Shown here: piece after piece, positions 25,421 through 33,574 of the stretch
How positions within the stretch are numbered: position 1 is the first letter of the stretch
Layout of the letters: every line of letters begins with the position of its first letter
Source: Frigidibacter sp. ROC022
Lineage (GTDB): Bacteria > Pseudomonadota > Alphaproteobacteria > Rhodobacterales > Rhodobacteraceae
Assembly (NCBI RefSeq): GCF_024723735.1
Contig: NZ_JANQDU010000001.1
Coordinates: 62,001 to 126,000, forward strand
Length of the DNA: 64,000 bases
Direction: 5' to 3'
Notes under the pieces: generated by a model
What the model was told of the DNA's origin: nothing
Databases searched by the model: none
Seen by the model: the letters and a program-made list of their open reading frames with translations, nothing else
Made by a program: the position numbers and the translations under genes

Positions 25421-27124
25421 ATGCAGCTGATTGCAAGGGACGGTCGGGGCCAGTCAATGGCCCTGACAACGATGATATTTGGCATCATCGCCCTATTTTC
25501 CCTCCTTCCCATGATCCGTCTTTTGCAGGAAGTCATCCTGCCCGGCGGAAAGTTCTCGACGGAGGCAATCCGTTCGGGACTGGGCGATCCGGTTGTCTGG
25601 CGTGCGACGTGGAATAGCATCGTCGTCGGGATCGGTGGCACCGTCTTCGCAGTCGTGTTGGGAGTGGTTGTTTCGGTCATCGTCACGCTCACCAACATTC
25701 GGATGACGCAGACGCTGATCCTGTTCTTCGTCACGCCGCTGATGATCGCGCCGCAGGTGACCGCGCTTGCCTGGTTGCAACTCTTCGGTCCGTCCAGCGC
25801 CTTTCTCAACGCATTCGGTCTGGCCCCGCCGCTGGGGACGCCGAACCCGCTATATTCTGCCGGAGGCATCATAGCGCTCCTTGGAATTCAATATGCGCCG
25901 TTGGTCTTTCTCATTCTTCGTGCCGGCCTGCGAAAGCTTCCGCGGGAACTGGTGGAGGCCGCACAAGCCGGCGGAGCAGGGCCGTTCCGCGTCATCGGCA
26001 CGGTTGTTCTGCCGCTGATGACACCGTCAATCGTCGGTGCCGCGGCACTGACCTTCGTTTCCTGTGTCGGCAACTTCGGAATTCCCGCTTTTCTTGGTAT
26101 TCCGGCCAACTACCTAGTCCTGCCGACGCTGATCTTTCAGCGCCTCGCTGGTGGCGGTCCTGCCGTCTTGTCAGATGTGGCTTATCTTTCGGCGCTTATC
26201 GGCGTGCTGGCCATGGCAGGCATCGTGCTTCAGGACTATATCAGCCGTCGCCGCGACTTCCGCATCACGACGACATCGCTTCCGATTGATCGCTACGATC
26301 TCGGCATCTGGCGCCTCCCGATGGAAGTGGCGATGTGGATGCTGATCGCCGTGATCCTTGTCTTGCCGATGTGTGGGCTGATTCTAACGTCTCTGGTGCG
26401 CGGCTATGGTGTCGTTCTGAGCGCGGATACCGTGACACTCGAGAACTACCGTTTCATCCTGTTCGAACACGCTGCTGCCCGAAGAGCGTTCGTCAACAGT
26501 CTCATGTTGTCGGTTACTGCTGCGGTCTTTGCCGTCTTCGTGGCCGTGCCTGTTGGCTATCTGATCGCCTGGGGCAAGAAGAAATGGATAAGGTGGCTGA
26601 ACTTCGCGATCGAGCTGCCCTATGCCTTGCCGGGCGTGGTGTTGGCAATCGCGTCGCTCTTGCTCTTCCTGAAGCCTATCCCGGTCCTGGGTGTCCAGAT
26701 CTACAACACGGTTTGGATCATCCTGTTCGCCTACCTGGCGCGGTTCCTGGTGCTGGCGATCCGTCCTACGGTGAATGGATTCGCGCAACTTGATCGCACA
26801 TTGGAAGAAGCGGCCGAGATCGCCGGCGCCAGCCTGTTCATGCGATTGCGGACCATCGTCTTTCCATTGGTGGCTCCGGCCGCGATGGCCGGCGGGTTGT
26901 TGATTTTCATGACAGCGCTGAGCGAGCTTACCGTGTCCGCGTTGCTGTGGTCCTCGGGCTCTGAAACTATCGGTGTCGTGATCTTTTCGTTCGAGCAGGG
27001 AGGCGATTCAAAATATGCCTCGGCGCTCTCTGCGGTGATCGTTTTTGTCACCTTCCTCATAATGCTGGGTGCAAACACCTTCGCAGACAAACTACCAGAC
27101 GGAGTGCTGCCATGGCGGGACTAA
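25421..27124 (+). CDS. ABC transporter permease, fused two-domain type (FbpB-like)
   Basis: A 567-residue inner-membrane protein with two BPD permease halves in one chain. EAA loops are visible in each: EAAQAGGAGPFRVIGTVVLPL near 185 and EEAAEIAGASLFMRLRTIVFP near 460. About twelve membrane segments can be counted. Such fused permeases serve Fbp/AfuB/PhnU-type importers and pair with a single ATPase, here encoded by the next gene, which overlaps by 13 bases. Confidence 0.9.
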   Translation: MQLIARDGRGQSMALTTMIFGIIALFSLLPMIRLLQEVILPGGKFSTEAIRSGLGDPVVWRATWNSIVVGIGGTVFAVVLGVVVSVIVTLTNIRMTQTLILFFVTPLMIAPQVTALAWLQLFGPSSAFLNAFGLAPPLGTPNPLYSAGGIIALLGIQYAPLVFLILRAGLRKLPRELVEAAQAGGAGPFRVIGTVVLPLMTPSIVGAAALTFVSCVGNFGIPAFLGIPANYLVLPTLIFQRLAGGGPAVLSDVAYLSALIGVLAMAGIVLQDYISRRRDFRITTTSLPIDRYDLGIWRLPMEVAMWMLIAVILVLPMCGLILTSLVRGYGVVLSADTVTLENYRFILFEHAAARRAFVNSLMLSVTAAVFAVFVAVPVGYLIAWGKKKWIRWLNFAIELPYALPGVVLAIASLLLFLKPIPVLGVQIYNTVWIILFAYLARFLVLAIRPTVNGFAQLDRTLEEAAEIAGASLFMRLRTIVFPLVAPAAMAGGLLIFMTALSELTVSALLWSSGSETIGVVIFSFEQGGDSKYASALSAVIVFVTFLIMLGANTFADKLPDGVLPWRD

Positions 27125-28191
27125 CCATCCGAAATCTGTCCAAGACTTTTGGCCAGTTCGAGGCACTGAAAGACGTGTCGATTACAGTCAAGCCCGGAGA
27201 ATTCCTAGCCGTACTCGGGCCGTCGGGCTGCGGCAAGACCACGCTCTTGCGCATGATTGCGGGCTTTGAACATGTGAGTGGCGGCGAAATCGAAATTGAC
27301 GGTCAGATTGTTTCTCGACCAGGCAAGGAAGTGCCGCCGAACGAGCGCCGTATCGGGATCGTGTTCCAGAACTACGCGCTCTGGCCTCATATGACCGTGG
27401 CAGAGAACGTCGGATATTCGCTTCGGGTGGCAAAGGTCGAAGCTGCAGAAGCCAAACGCAGGGTCGATGACGCGCTGGCCTTGGTCAATCTGGATGGCAT
27501 GGGGGACCGTGCACCGGCCAATCTGTCTGGTGGACAACGCCAACGGGTCGCGCTGGCGCGCTGTCTGGTAGCCGAGCCCAAGCTTGTTCTGTTTGATGAG
27601 CCGCTGGCCAACCTAGATGTGCATCTGCGCGCCTCCATGGAAGACGAGTTTGCCGCATTCCATGAACGCACAGGTACCACGGTTGTATACATCACACACG
27701 ATCAGGCCGAAGCGATGGCGCTGGCTGATCGAATTGCCGTCATGGATCACGGCAAGCTGATGCAGCTTGATACGCCACAAACGATCTATCACCGCCCGGC
27801 AAACGAGATGGTCGCCTCGTTTATTTCGCAAGGCATGGTAATGCCGGTCACCGTGACCAGTGCCGAGGTTGACGGTTTCTGTAATGCGACGCTGCTTGGC
27901 CAACCGATCCGGTTGAGTTGTGCGCCCGGTGATGGTCCGCGTGATGGAGCGTCGGTTTGCTGTCGGGCAGAGCACGTGCGCATTGCGGAACCTGGCAGTG
28001 ACGGTATCGACGGTCGCATCAAGCGGGTTGTCTATCAGGGCGGGGCCGCCCGGATCGAGTTCGTGCCGGATGCCGATGCCGAAATGTCGATTCAATTCGA
28101 TCAACCCGATCCACAGCCCTTCGCAACCGGGGACCGGGCCCGCATTCAGCTGACCGGCGGCTGGTTGATCCCTGCGAAAAGTGCTGACTGA
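27112..28191 (+). CDS. ABC transporter ATP-binding protein (FbpC/PotA-like with TOBE domain)
   Basis: A 359-residue ATPase. Walker A GPSGCGKTT, Q-loop QNYALWPHMTV, signature LSGGQRQR, Walker B LVLFDEPLANLD and switch ITHDQAEAMAL are intact. The C-terminal 110 residues form a TOBE-like domain that may have a regulatory or contact role. It starts inside the end of the permease gene and its stop shares a TGATG with the MBL hydrolase gene, indicating one tightly coupled operon. Confidence 0.92.
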   Translation: MAGLTIRNLSKTFGQFEALKDVSITVKPGEFLAVLGPSGCGKTTLLRMIAGFEHVSGGEIEIDGQIVSRPGKEVPPNERRIGIVFQNYALWPHMTVAENVGYSLRVAKVEAAEAKRRVDDALALVNLDGMGDRAPANLSGGQRQRVALARCLVAEPKLVLFDEPLANLDVHLRASMEDEFAAFHERTGTTVVYITHDQAEAMALADRIAVMDHGKLMQLDTPQTIYHRPANEMVASFISQGMVMPVTVTSAEVDGFCNATLLGQPIRLSCAPGDGPRDGASVCCRAEHVRIAEPGSDGIDGRIKRVVYQGGAARIEFVPDADAEMSIQFDQPDPQPFATGDRARIQLTGGWLIPAKSAD

Positions 28192-29342
28192 TGCAAAGAC
28201 TGCACTTGCAAGGAGGTTTTGGAGAGAAGGGCCGCACGAGTGTCCTTGTTGATGACGGCGAAAGTCGCGTCATGCTCGATGCCGGAATCAAGGTTGGCGC
28301 TCCACCAGAGGACTATCACCCTCAGCTCGCTTTCCCTGCTAACGAGATCGACGCGCTTTTTATCACCCATGCCCATGAAGACCACATCGGCGCACTTTGC
28401 TGGCTGATCGGGAAGGGTTTCGATGGCCCGGTTTTCATGACGCCGACGACGCGTTCAGAGATGGACGCGACGCTTGAGAAATATGCCAATACCCTTGATC
28501 TTGCCGCACATCCGGCCTCCAAGGCGGCAATAGAGCTGTTCCAGCCCGGCGACGAGCTTTCGGTTTCTGGTCAGAAGATCACGACCGGCCATACCGGTCA
28601 CGTGGCTGGCGGCGTTTGGTTTGCGGTTCAAAGCGGTGGAAAGCGGACGGTTTATTGCGGGGACGTGGTGCCGGAAAGCGCGGTCTTTCCGATGAGCCAG
28701 ATGCCTGAATGCGACATGATGCTTCTCGATTGCTCCTATGGAGATGATCGCACCACCTCGTCCGAGCGGGCAGAGCGGATTATCGAGTGGGTCGCGGCGC
28801 GGCCAGATGGAAGCGTTCTGCCCACGCCGCTGTCGGGACGCTCGCTGGAACTATTGACAATATTGCCGGGTCGGTTGGCGATTGCCGATCTGATGTATGA
28901 GCCGCTCAAGGCCCAGATTTCCGACCCAGAACTGCTCCGGCCGGGTGCTGCGGAACGTATAGCGGTGCGGATTGATTCCGTGCTTCGCTGGAGCCCCGGC
29001 AGCGCGTTGCCCGATTGTCCGCTGCTTGTGCATGACGGGATGGGGTCCGCCGGACCGGCGGCCTTGGCGATGGAAATGGCAGAGAAGATCGGGCATCCCG
29101 TACTTCTTTCCGGTCACCTGCCCGAAGGCTCTCCGGGTCATCGGATGTACCGGGAAGGCAGCGCCGATTGGCTGCGCCTGCCGACCCATCCGACCCTGCC
29201 GCAAAACAAGCTGCTTTGGGAAAGCGCCGGCCGCCCGCGCCTGATCGGGCATTCCTGTGATGCAAGAGCGCTGGACGCCATGCACAGCACCTTACCGGCC
29301 TTGAACACAACTGCCGCCACTGGCGGCAGCACAGAAATCTGA
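28191..29342 (+). CDS. MBL-fold hydrolase of the beta-CASP-like group
   Basis: A 383-residue metallo-beta-lactamase-fold protein. The two-metal site is readable: THAHEDH (H-x-H-x-D-H) near residue 60, GHTGHVAGG with a further His near 130, and YCGD near 157. The later LLSGHLPEGSPGHRMY and the closing IGHS resemble motifs of beta-CASP nucleases/phosphodiesterases. No signal peptide, so it acts in the cytoplasm. Coupling to an importer and a SurE phosphatase suggests it opens or trims a phosphodiester in the imported compound rather than cellular RNA; the substrate is unknown. Confidence 0.8.
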   Translation: MQRLHLQGGFGEKGRTSVLVDDGESRVMLDAGIKVGAPPEDYHPQLAFPANEIDALFITHAHEDHIGALCWLIGKGFDGPVFMTPTTRSEMDATLEKYANTLDLAAHPASKAAIELFQPGDELSVSGQKITTGHTGHVAGGVWFAVQSGGKRTVYCGDVVPESAVFPMSQMPECDMMLLDCSYGDDRTTSSERAERIIEWVAARPDGSVLPTPLSGRSLELLTILPGRLAIADLMYEPLKAQISDPELLRPGAAERIAVRIDSVLRWSPGSALPDCPLLVHDGMGSAGPAALAMEMAEKIGHPVLLSGHLPEGSPGHRMYREGSADWLRLPTHPTLPQNKLLWESAGRPRLIGHSCDARALDAMHSTLPALNTTAATGGSTEI

Positions 29343-29353
29343 CTGGAAACATC

Positions 29354-30112
29354 ATGAAAATCTTGATTGCGAATGACGACGGGATAGATGCGCCTGGCCT
29401 GGCTCTGCTTGAGAAGGCCGCGCGCAGGTTAAGCGATGATATCTGGGTCGTCGCACCCTCCGCCAAACGTACGGCGGCTGGAAACTCGCTGACCATCGCT
29501 CGCCCGCTCACGATGACTCGTTTGGCAGAGCAGCGGTATTCCTGTTCCGGGACGCCTGCCGATTGCGTGCTTACGGCAATGACCTGGCTGTTCAAGGATG
29601 ACAAACGCCCGGATCTGGTTCTTTCAGGTGTCAATGATGGGCGCAACGTGGGTGAGGATCTTGCCTATTCGGGCACGCTCGGCGTGGCGCGCGAGGCGAC
29701 GTTCTGGGGCATTCCCGCGATTGCCTTTTCCCGGGTGAAGAACGCCGAGACCGCTGAGAGTGATGCGGACCATTTGGCCGAGATGATTGAGGTGCTCTGG
29801 AGGCGGCGGGCTGATTGGGTGGCCGAGGGGGAATGGCTTTCGATCAACCTGCCATGCCGTTTGCCAGCGCCCCTGCGCACCGCCCGTATCGGACGCGACA
29901 AGGTCGGGGTCTCCAGCGTCGTCTTGAACGAAGACGGTGATGTGACAGAGATCATGGTGCCGCGCGGTCGGCAGGACAGTTCGACACCGGGCGACGAGAA
30001 CTCCGTGATGGCGGATGGATGCGCAGCCATCAATCGCCTAAAATGGGCTGGAGAGTCGGTATTGCCAAAAGAGTTTCTTGACGGGTTGGCGTCCCTTTCG
30101 CGAAAGGGGTAG
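29354..30112 (+). CDS. surE: SurE-family 5'/3'-nucleotidase
   Basis: A 252-residue SurE phosphatase. The N-terminal motif MKILIANDDGIDAPGL with the metal-binding DD pair, and the SG-x-N-x-G block LSGVNDGRNVGEDLAYSGT, are diagnostic. The enzyme dephosphorylates nucleoside monophosphates and related small phosphates. In most proteobacteria surE sits beside pcm or serS; here it ends a transport operon, so this is probably an accessory paralogue adapted to the imported substrate. Confidence 0.9.
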   Translation: MKILIANDDGIDAPGLALLEKAARRLSDDIWVVAPSAKRTAAGNSLTIARPLTMTRLAEQRYSCSGTPADCVLTAMTWLFKDDKRPDLVLSGVNDGRNVGEDLAYSGTLGVAREATFWGIPAIAFSRVKNAETAESDADHLAEMIEVLWRRRADWVAEGEWLSINLPCRLPAPLRTARIGRDKVGVSSVVLNEDGDVTEIMVPRGRQDSSTPGDENSVMADGCAAINRLKWAGESVLPKEFLDGLASLSRKG

Positions 30113-30167
30113 GCGGACTGACAAAATACACGAGGGTTGGTGATGCCCTGAGGGGGGGGCAAGTCAT

Positions 30168-30184
30168 GGCGGCGTCGAGCCGCC
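30168..30184. terminator. Hairpin between convergent operons
   Basis: GGCGGC and GCCGCC flank the loop GTCGA between the surE stop and the 3' end of the leftward operon. There is no strong T-run. The same bases also form the start of a short frame, MAASSRRQFLAGSGIYATQF, which resembles a truncated Tat signal peptide. Confidence 0.35.
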
Positions 30185-30272
30185 GTCAATTCCTCGCGGG
30201 GAGCGGGATATACGCGACCCAGTTCATGCCTGGCGCGCCCTGCGGCAGTGCTCAGATACGTCCCGGGGCCGA

Positions 30273-31490
30273 TCAGCGGGACGGGAACGGGAAGTCCGAC
30301 AATGACGCGATGGTTTCGCCGGGGTATTCGGGCATGCGCCTCGCAGGCACCTTGATGCCCAGGGCGTGGAACCCGCAGCGTTCAGCCGATTGCAGTCGGG
30401 TACTATCCGTGCTTACCCAGAGCGATGTCTTGTCCTTCTTGTCCACCTGTTCCGGCTCCACCGTGCCGCACAGTTCGGCCAAACCATCGATATCGAGCAG
30501 TTTCGCCAGGTCGGGCCCGGATGCCTTGTCGTCGTTGACAGCAATCAGGACCTTGACCCCCTGGGTGGTGAGCCTTGCAAGAGTTGCACGTGCCGAGGGT
30601 GCAAGCTGTAGCTGATCCGCGAAAATTTTCGCGATGGCGTTGCGGAAATGGTCGATGAAGCCGCGGGGGCATAGCTGTCCACTCCGCATGGCCACATATG
30701 TCATTGAAGCGGCGAGCGGTTGGTCGATCAGGTCATCCGTAAGAGCGTACCCGTACAGACCAAGGACATGCGTCAGTGCCTCGGCCACCAGTTCACGGCT
30801 GTTGGAAATCGCATCCAGATCGAACACTGCCATGGCGAAATCAGCCGGTAATGATTGCCGTGGTGCTGGCCCGGTGTGGCGTTCCGACGGGTGCACCAGT
30901 GTCAGCTGTGGCTGGGGCGTGCGGGGCGAGGTCCGAAACAGGTCAGGGAACTGCCAGTCTGGTTCAAGCCCCGCAAAGTGCTGCAGGTAGCTTATGGCGA
31001 TTTCAGGTCGTTCGGCTACGCTATCGCGAAAGCTCATCCAGTCGCGGAGGTTGTTCATCTGAGGCGCGTCTTCGACCGTTTCACCGAAATCCTGGGCAAG
31101 AACCGCGGCGCGCACGTTCAGGCAGAAGACCACGCAAGCATAGCCTTCCGGCCAGAACTGGGCAGCGCTATCGGGGTTCTCGACGTTTTCGTGGTGCCGT
31201 GCAGAGAGCGGCGCCTTGCGCAACAAACGATCCAGCATCAGCCCTGAGACATGATCGACATAGCGGCGCTTGTCGTGCTGCGCGGTTGGCTTTCTGCTTT
31301 CGAACGCAGCGCTCCATTCGACGAAGGCTTCTGCCAGGCGAATGGTGTCGACATCGAAGGCAATGCCGCTGTCCTCGGAGACAACAGCAATCTGTTCAAG
31401 GAAGGCCCGGCGGAACCACCGCAAACGCCGAACCGCACGTCTGACTTGTGTGTCTGGTGCAGTGAGAAGTTGGGGGGCGGGGAGTGTCAT
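30273..31490 (-). CDS. Unknown-family protein (module protein B) fused to a degenerate HAD-like domain
   Basis: 405 residues from ATG 31490, chosen because GAGAGG lies seven bases upstream. Residues about 15-185 are homologous to the protein at 44654..45271: shared blocks are RLRWF.RAF, GLML..L, FWPEGY, CLNVR and W.SFR..V, ending at FAG-EP-W..P-LFR. Residues about 215-405 resemble a HAD hydrolase: motif I is FDLDAI (both Asp kept, the usual G-T missing), motif II region VLIAVNDD, a Lys-rich VDKKDK, and a weak motif IV WVSTDSTRL. It may be a pseudo-phosphatase or have altered specificity. It lies 11 bases after its partner gene and ends the long leftward operon. No known family was recognised for the N-terminal half. 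Confidence 0.75.
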   Translation of the reverse strand: MTLPAPQLLTAPDTQVRRAVRRLRWFRRAFLEQIAVVSEDSGIAFDVDTIRLAEAFVEWSAAFESRKPTAQHDKRRYVDHVSGLMLDRLLRKAPLSARHHENVENPDSAAQFWPEGYACVVFCLNVRAAVLAQDFGETVEDAPQMNNLRDWMSFRDSVAERPEIAISYLQHFAGLEPDWQFPDLFRTSPRTPQPQLTLVHPSERHTGPAPRQSLPADFAMAVFDLDAISNSRELVAEALTHVLGLYGYALTDDLIDQPLAASMTYVAMRSGQLCPRGFIDHFRNAIAKIFADQLQLAPSARATLARLTTQGVKVLIAVNDDKASGPDLAKLLDIDGLAELCGTVEPEQVDKKDKTSLWVSTDSTRLQSAERCGFHALGIKVPARRMPEYPGETIASLSDFPFPSR

Positions 31491-31501
31491 GGGCAAACCT
31501 C

Positions 31502-32176
31502 TCAAATCAACCGCGCGCAATCCGCGATGGCGGTGCGTATGGCGGACCGTTCGTCGGGATGGAAACCGAATTTCCGCACGATCAGCGGAGCGGTGTCACA
31601 ACATAGGTCCAGAAGATCAGTGTGTTCGCTCTCGGCGTCGCGGTCTATGCACAACAGGATCACAAATGCGGTGTAGGCCAGGATGGCAGAACGGTCTTTC
31701 GGAGCGGAGGGCAGGGCAAAGGGAGCGTAACGAATGACCCTTGCGCTCTTGAGTTGGAGGAGCATCTCGGCGGGCAGTTCCGTTCTGTCCTGGTATGTCG
31801 CCGCCATTGCCGTTTGAAAGGTCTGCGCGGCAAGGGTTTCGCTGACCAATACGGGTCGGTCCGAAAATCTCTTGTAAGCGGCGCCGAGGACGCCATAGGC
31901 CAACTGGGCAAAGACCGTCGGCCCGCTCGGATGCGTTGCCAGAGCCTGAAGGGTCCAGAAATGGCCCTTCTGCAAGGTTTCACCTTCATCGAAAATGCTG
32001 TGCGCCAAACGGGATGTCGTTGCCTCGAGCCGCGATGCTATGATATCGAGACCATCTACCACGCCGCGCAAGGGACCGTGCAACTCCCGGCTCAGGGGAT
32101 CAATGGCTACCCGCCCGGCCGTCATGCCAGAGCGCAGGCCGCGCAGGAGGTCTTTGAGAGGCAAGGCACCCGACAT
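31502..32176 (-). CDS. Unknown-family protein (module protein A, copy 1)
   Basis: A 224-residue, mostly helical cytoplasmic protein. It opens with LPLKDLLRGLRSGMTAG and has VSETLAAQTFQTAMAA and YTAFVILLCIDRDAE. These align with MPLRDMFRG, LLSETLLTAQLAQLPKG and LLAITVWLLSERCDS of the protein at 43952..44644, so the two are distant homologues. Each copy is directly followed by a module-B gene. No conserved catalytic motif can be read. The segment around FALPSAPKDRSAILAYTAFV could be an amphipathic or buried helix. Function unknown. Confidence 0.72.
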   Translation of the reverse strand: MSGALPLKDLLRGLRSGMTAGRVAIDPLSRELHGPLRGVVDGLDIIASRLEATTSRLAHSIFDEGETLQKGHFWTLQALATHPSGPTVFAQLAYGVLGAAYKRFSDRPVLVSETLAAQTFQTAMAATYQDRTELPAEMLLQLKSARVIRYAPFALPSAPKDRSAILAYTAFVILLCIDRDAESEHTDLLDLCCDTAPLIVRKFGFHPDERSAIRTAIADCARLI

Positions 32177-32235
32177 TATCGAACTCTCTGTGCTTGTCGT
32201 TCTGCAAGTCGACGAACAATCGTTTCCCTAGCATA

Positions 32236-32547
32236 CTAATGTTCGAGATTTGGGGTTCGGTCAAGCTTTGCGCCATATTCGCCGGGATCGGGCCCGGCTT
32301 CAATGGCGTACGCCCGGCGTTGCAGAAATTGCCTCAGCTCGATGCCGACCGTGCGCTGGCCAGCAGACTTCATTGCAGGCGCGAGGCGCTGGAATGGGCC
32401 CGGAACAACAATCGGGCCGGACCAGTTGACGATCTGCTTGGTCGTGGCGCTTTCATCGCTGGTTTCGGCGGGCTGAGCGAGCGCGCCCGCGACGCGATGG
32501 CCGATGTCTTCGAAGTGCCACGCGACGCAGCCTTTGCAGGCCGTCAT
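32236..32547 (-). CDS. Possible 103-residue protein coupled to the SorC regulator
   Basis: The ATG at 32547 overlaps the SorC stop in a TGATG, and the frame runs to TAG with mostly G/C third positions. Residues include KQIVNWSGPIVVPGPFQRL and RQFLQRRAYAIEAGPDPGEY. No family is recognised. The opposite strand is open over the same interval, so this could also be a chance frame or the remnant of a gene. Without it, 32177-32546 would be an empty gap inside an otherwise compact operon. Confidence 0.35.
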   Translation of the reverse strand: MTACKGCVAWHFEDIGHRVAGALAQPAETSDESATTKQIVNWSGPIVVPGPFQRLAPAMKSAGQRTVGIELRQFLQRRAYAIEAGPDPGEYGAKLDRTPNLEH

Positions 32548-33539
32548 CACGGATTGTCGACGGCCTCCAACAGGCTGGCGCCGGTCATCTCGTCCGTGAT
32601 CAAGACCGATGGCCTCAGCGATTTCAATGTTGCCAGCATGGTGCCGACCTTTTCCGAACCGCCCGAAATCAGCACCTTTTCGCGCACCCGCTTGAGGCGT
32701 GCCATCGACATCGAAATGGCGCGGTCGTTTACCGGGTTTTTGACCGGCTCGCCTTCTGCGTCGATGAAATTGTACAGTACATCGCCGATCGCCCCGGCTT
32801 CGATCATCGACTGTCGTTCGGCTTCGGTCACGTGGCCAAGCCGATATGACGTTGTCAGCGACGATATACCGCCGCAGGAGATAAGCGCCACGTCGCAGTT
32901 TTCGGCCATCTCGAGGATTTGATCCAACCCGCAATGTTCCAGCAGAGCGTGTCGCGTCTGGGGGGAATCGACAATAGCCGGTGCAGAGATCAGGTAGCCT
33001 TCGGCATCGAAAAGTTCGGCAAACTGCCAGGCGAATTCCGCCGGGTTGAAACGCCGCGCCTGTGCGATCCCACCAAGGAGAGACACCACCCGCACGCCTT
33101 CGAGCGATCGGCCCTCGATAAAGGGCAGCATGGCGTGCAGCGTACGTCCCCAGCCCACGCCCACCGTGATGTTCGATCGCATGATGCCAGACACATAGGT
33201 GCCGGCGGCATAGGCAATGACCCGGGTCGGATCGCCTGCGGGGTCGGAAAAGGGGGCGACGATGGCCTGTTTCAGTCCAAACTGATCTTCAAGCTGCTTT
33301 TGCATGGCGGCAATCGGGGCGAGATCCGATTGAATGCGGATCACTACCTCGCCGCGGCGCTTGGCCTCGGACAGCAGGCGGGTAATCATGATGCGGTTGA
33401 CACCAAGAGACTTGGCCACATCCGATTGGGTCATCCCCTCGATATAATAAAGCCAGGCCGCCCGGACCCGGATCTGGCTGTTCGGATCGGACGCCTTGTC
33501 ACGGTTGCCGGGATCGCTCGGTCTGGATGTGTCGGGCAT
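32547..33539 (-). CDS. SorC/DeoR-family regulator (second copy)
   Basis: A 330-residue SorC-family regulator. The helix-turn-helix is AAWLYYIEGMTQSDVAKSLG followed by VNRIMITRLLSEAKRRG; the effector domain shows GVGWGRTLHAML, VVSLLGGIAQ and LYNFIDAEGEPVKNPVNDR. EryD, the erythritol regulator of Brucella, belongs to this family, which fits a polyol operon. It lies 35 bases after the E2 gene on the same strand, so it is probably made with the enzymes it controls. Confidence 0.9.
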   Translation of the reverse strand: MPDTSRPSDPGNRDKASDPNSQIRVRAAWLYYIEGMTQSDVAKSLGVNRIMITRLLSEAKRRGEVVIRIQSDLAPIAAMQKQLEDQFGLKQAIVAPFSDPAGDPTRVIAYAAGTYVSGIMRSNITVGVGWGRTLHAMLPFIEGRSLEGVRVVSLLGGIAQARRFNPAEFAWQFAELFDAEGYLISAPAIVDSPQTRHALLEHCGLDQILEMAENCDVALISCGGISSLTTSYRLGHVTEAERQSMIEAGAIGDVLYNFIDAEGEPVKNPVNDRAISMSMARLKRVREKVLISGGSEKVGTMLATLKSLRPSVLITDEMTGASLLEAVDNP

Positions 33540-33574
33540 CGTGCCGCCTTTCGCCGTGGCTCATGGGCTCTGCC

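Noticed and set aside
24419-28191. Ferric iron (FbpABC) importer
   Set aside because: Architecture is similar, but a SorC regulator, MBL hydrolase and nucleotidase in the operon and no iron-box-like site argue for an organophosphate; iron is not excluded.
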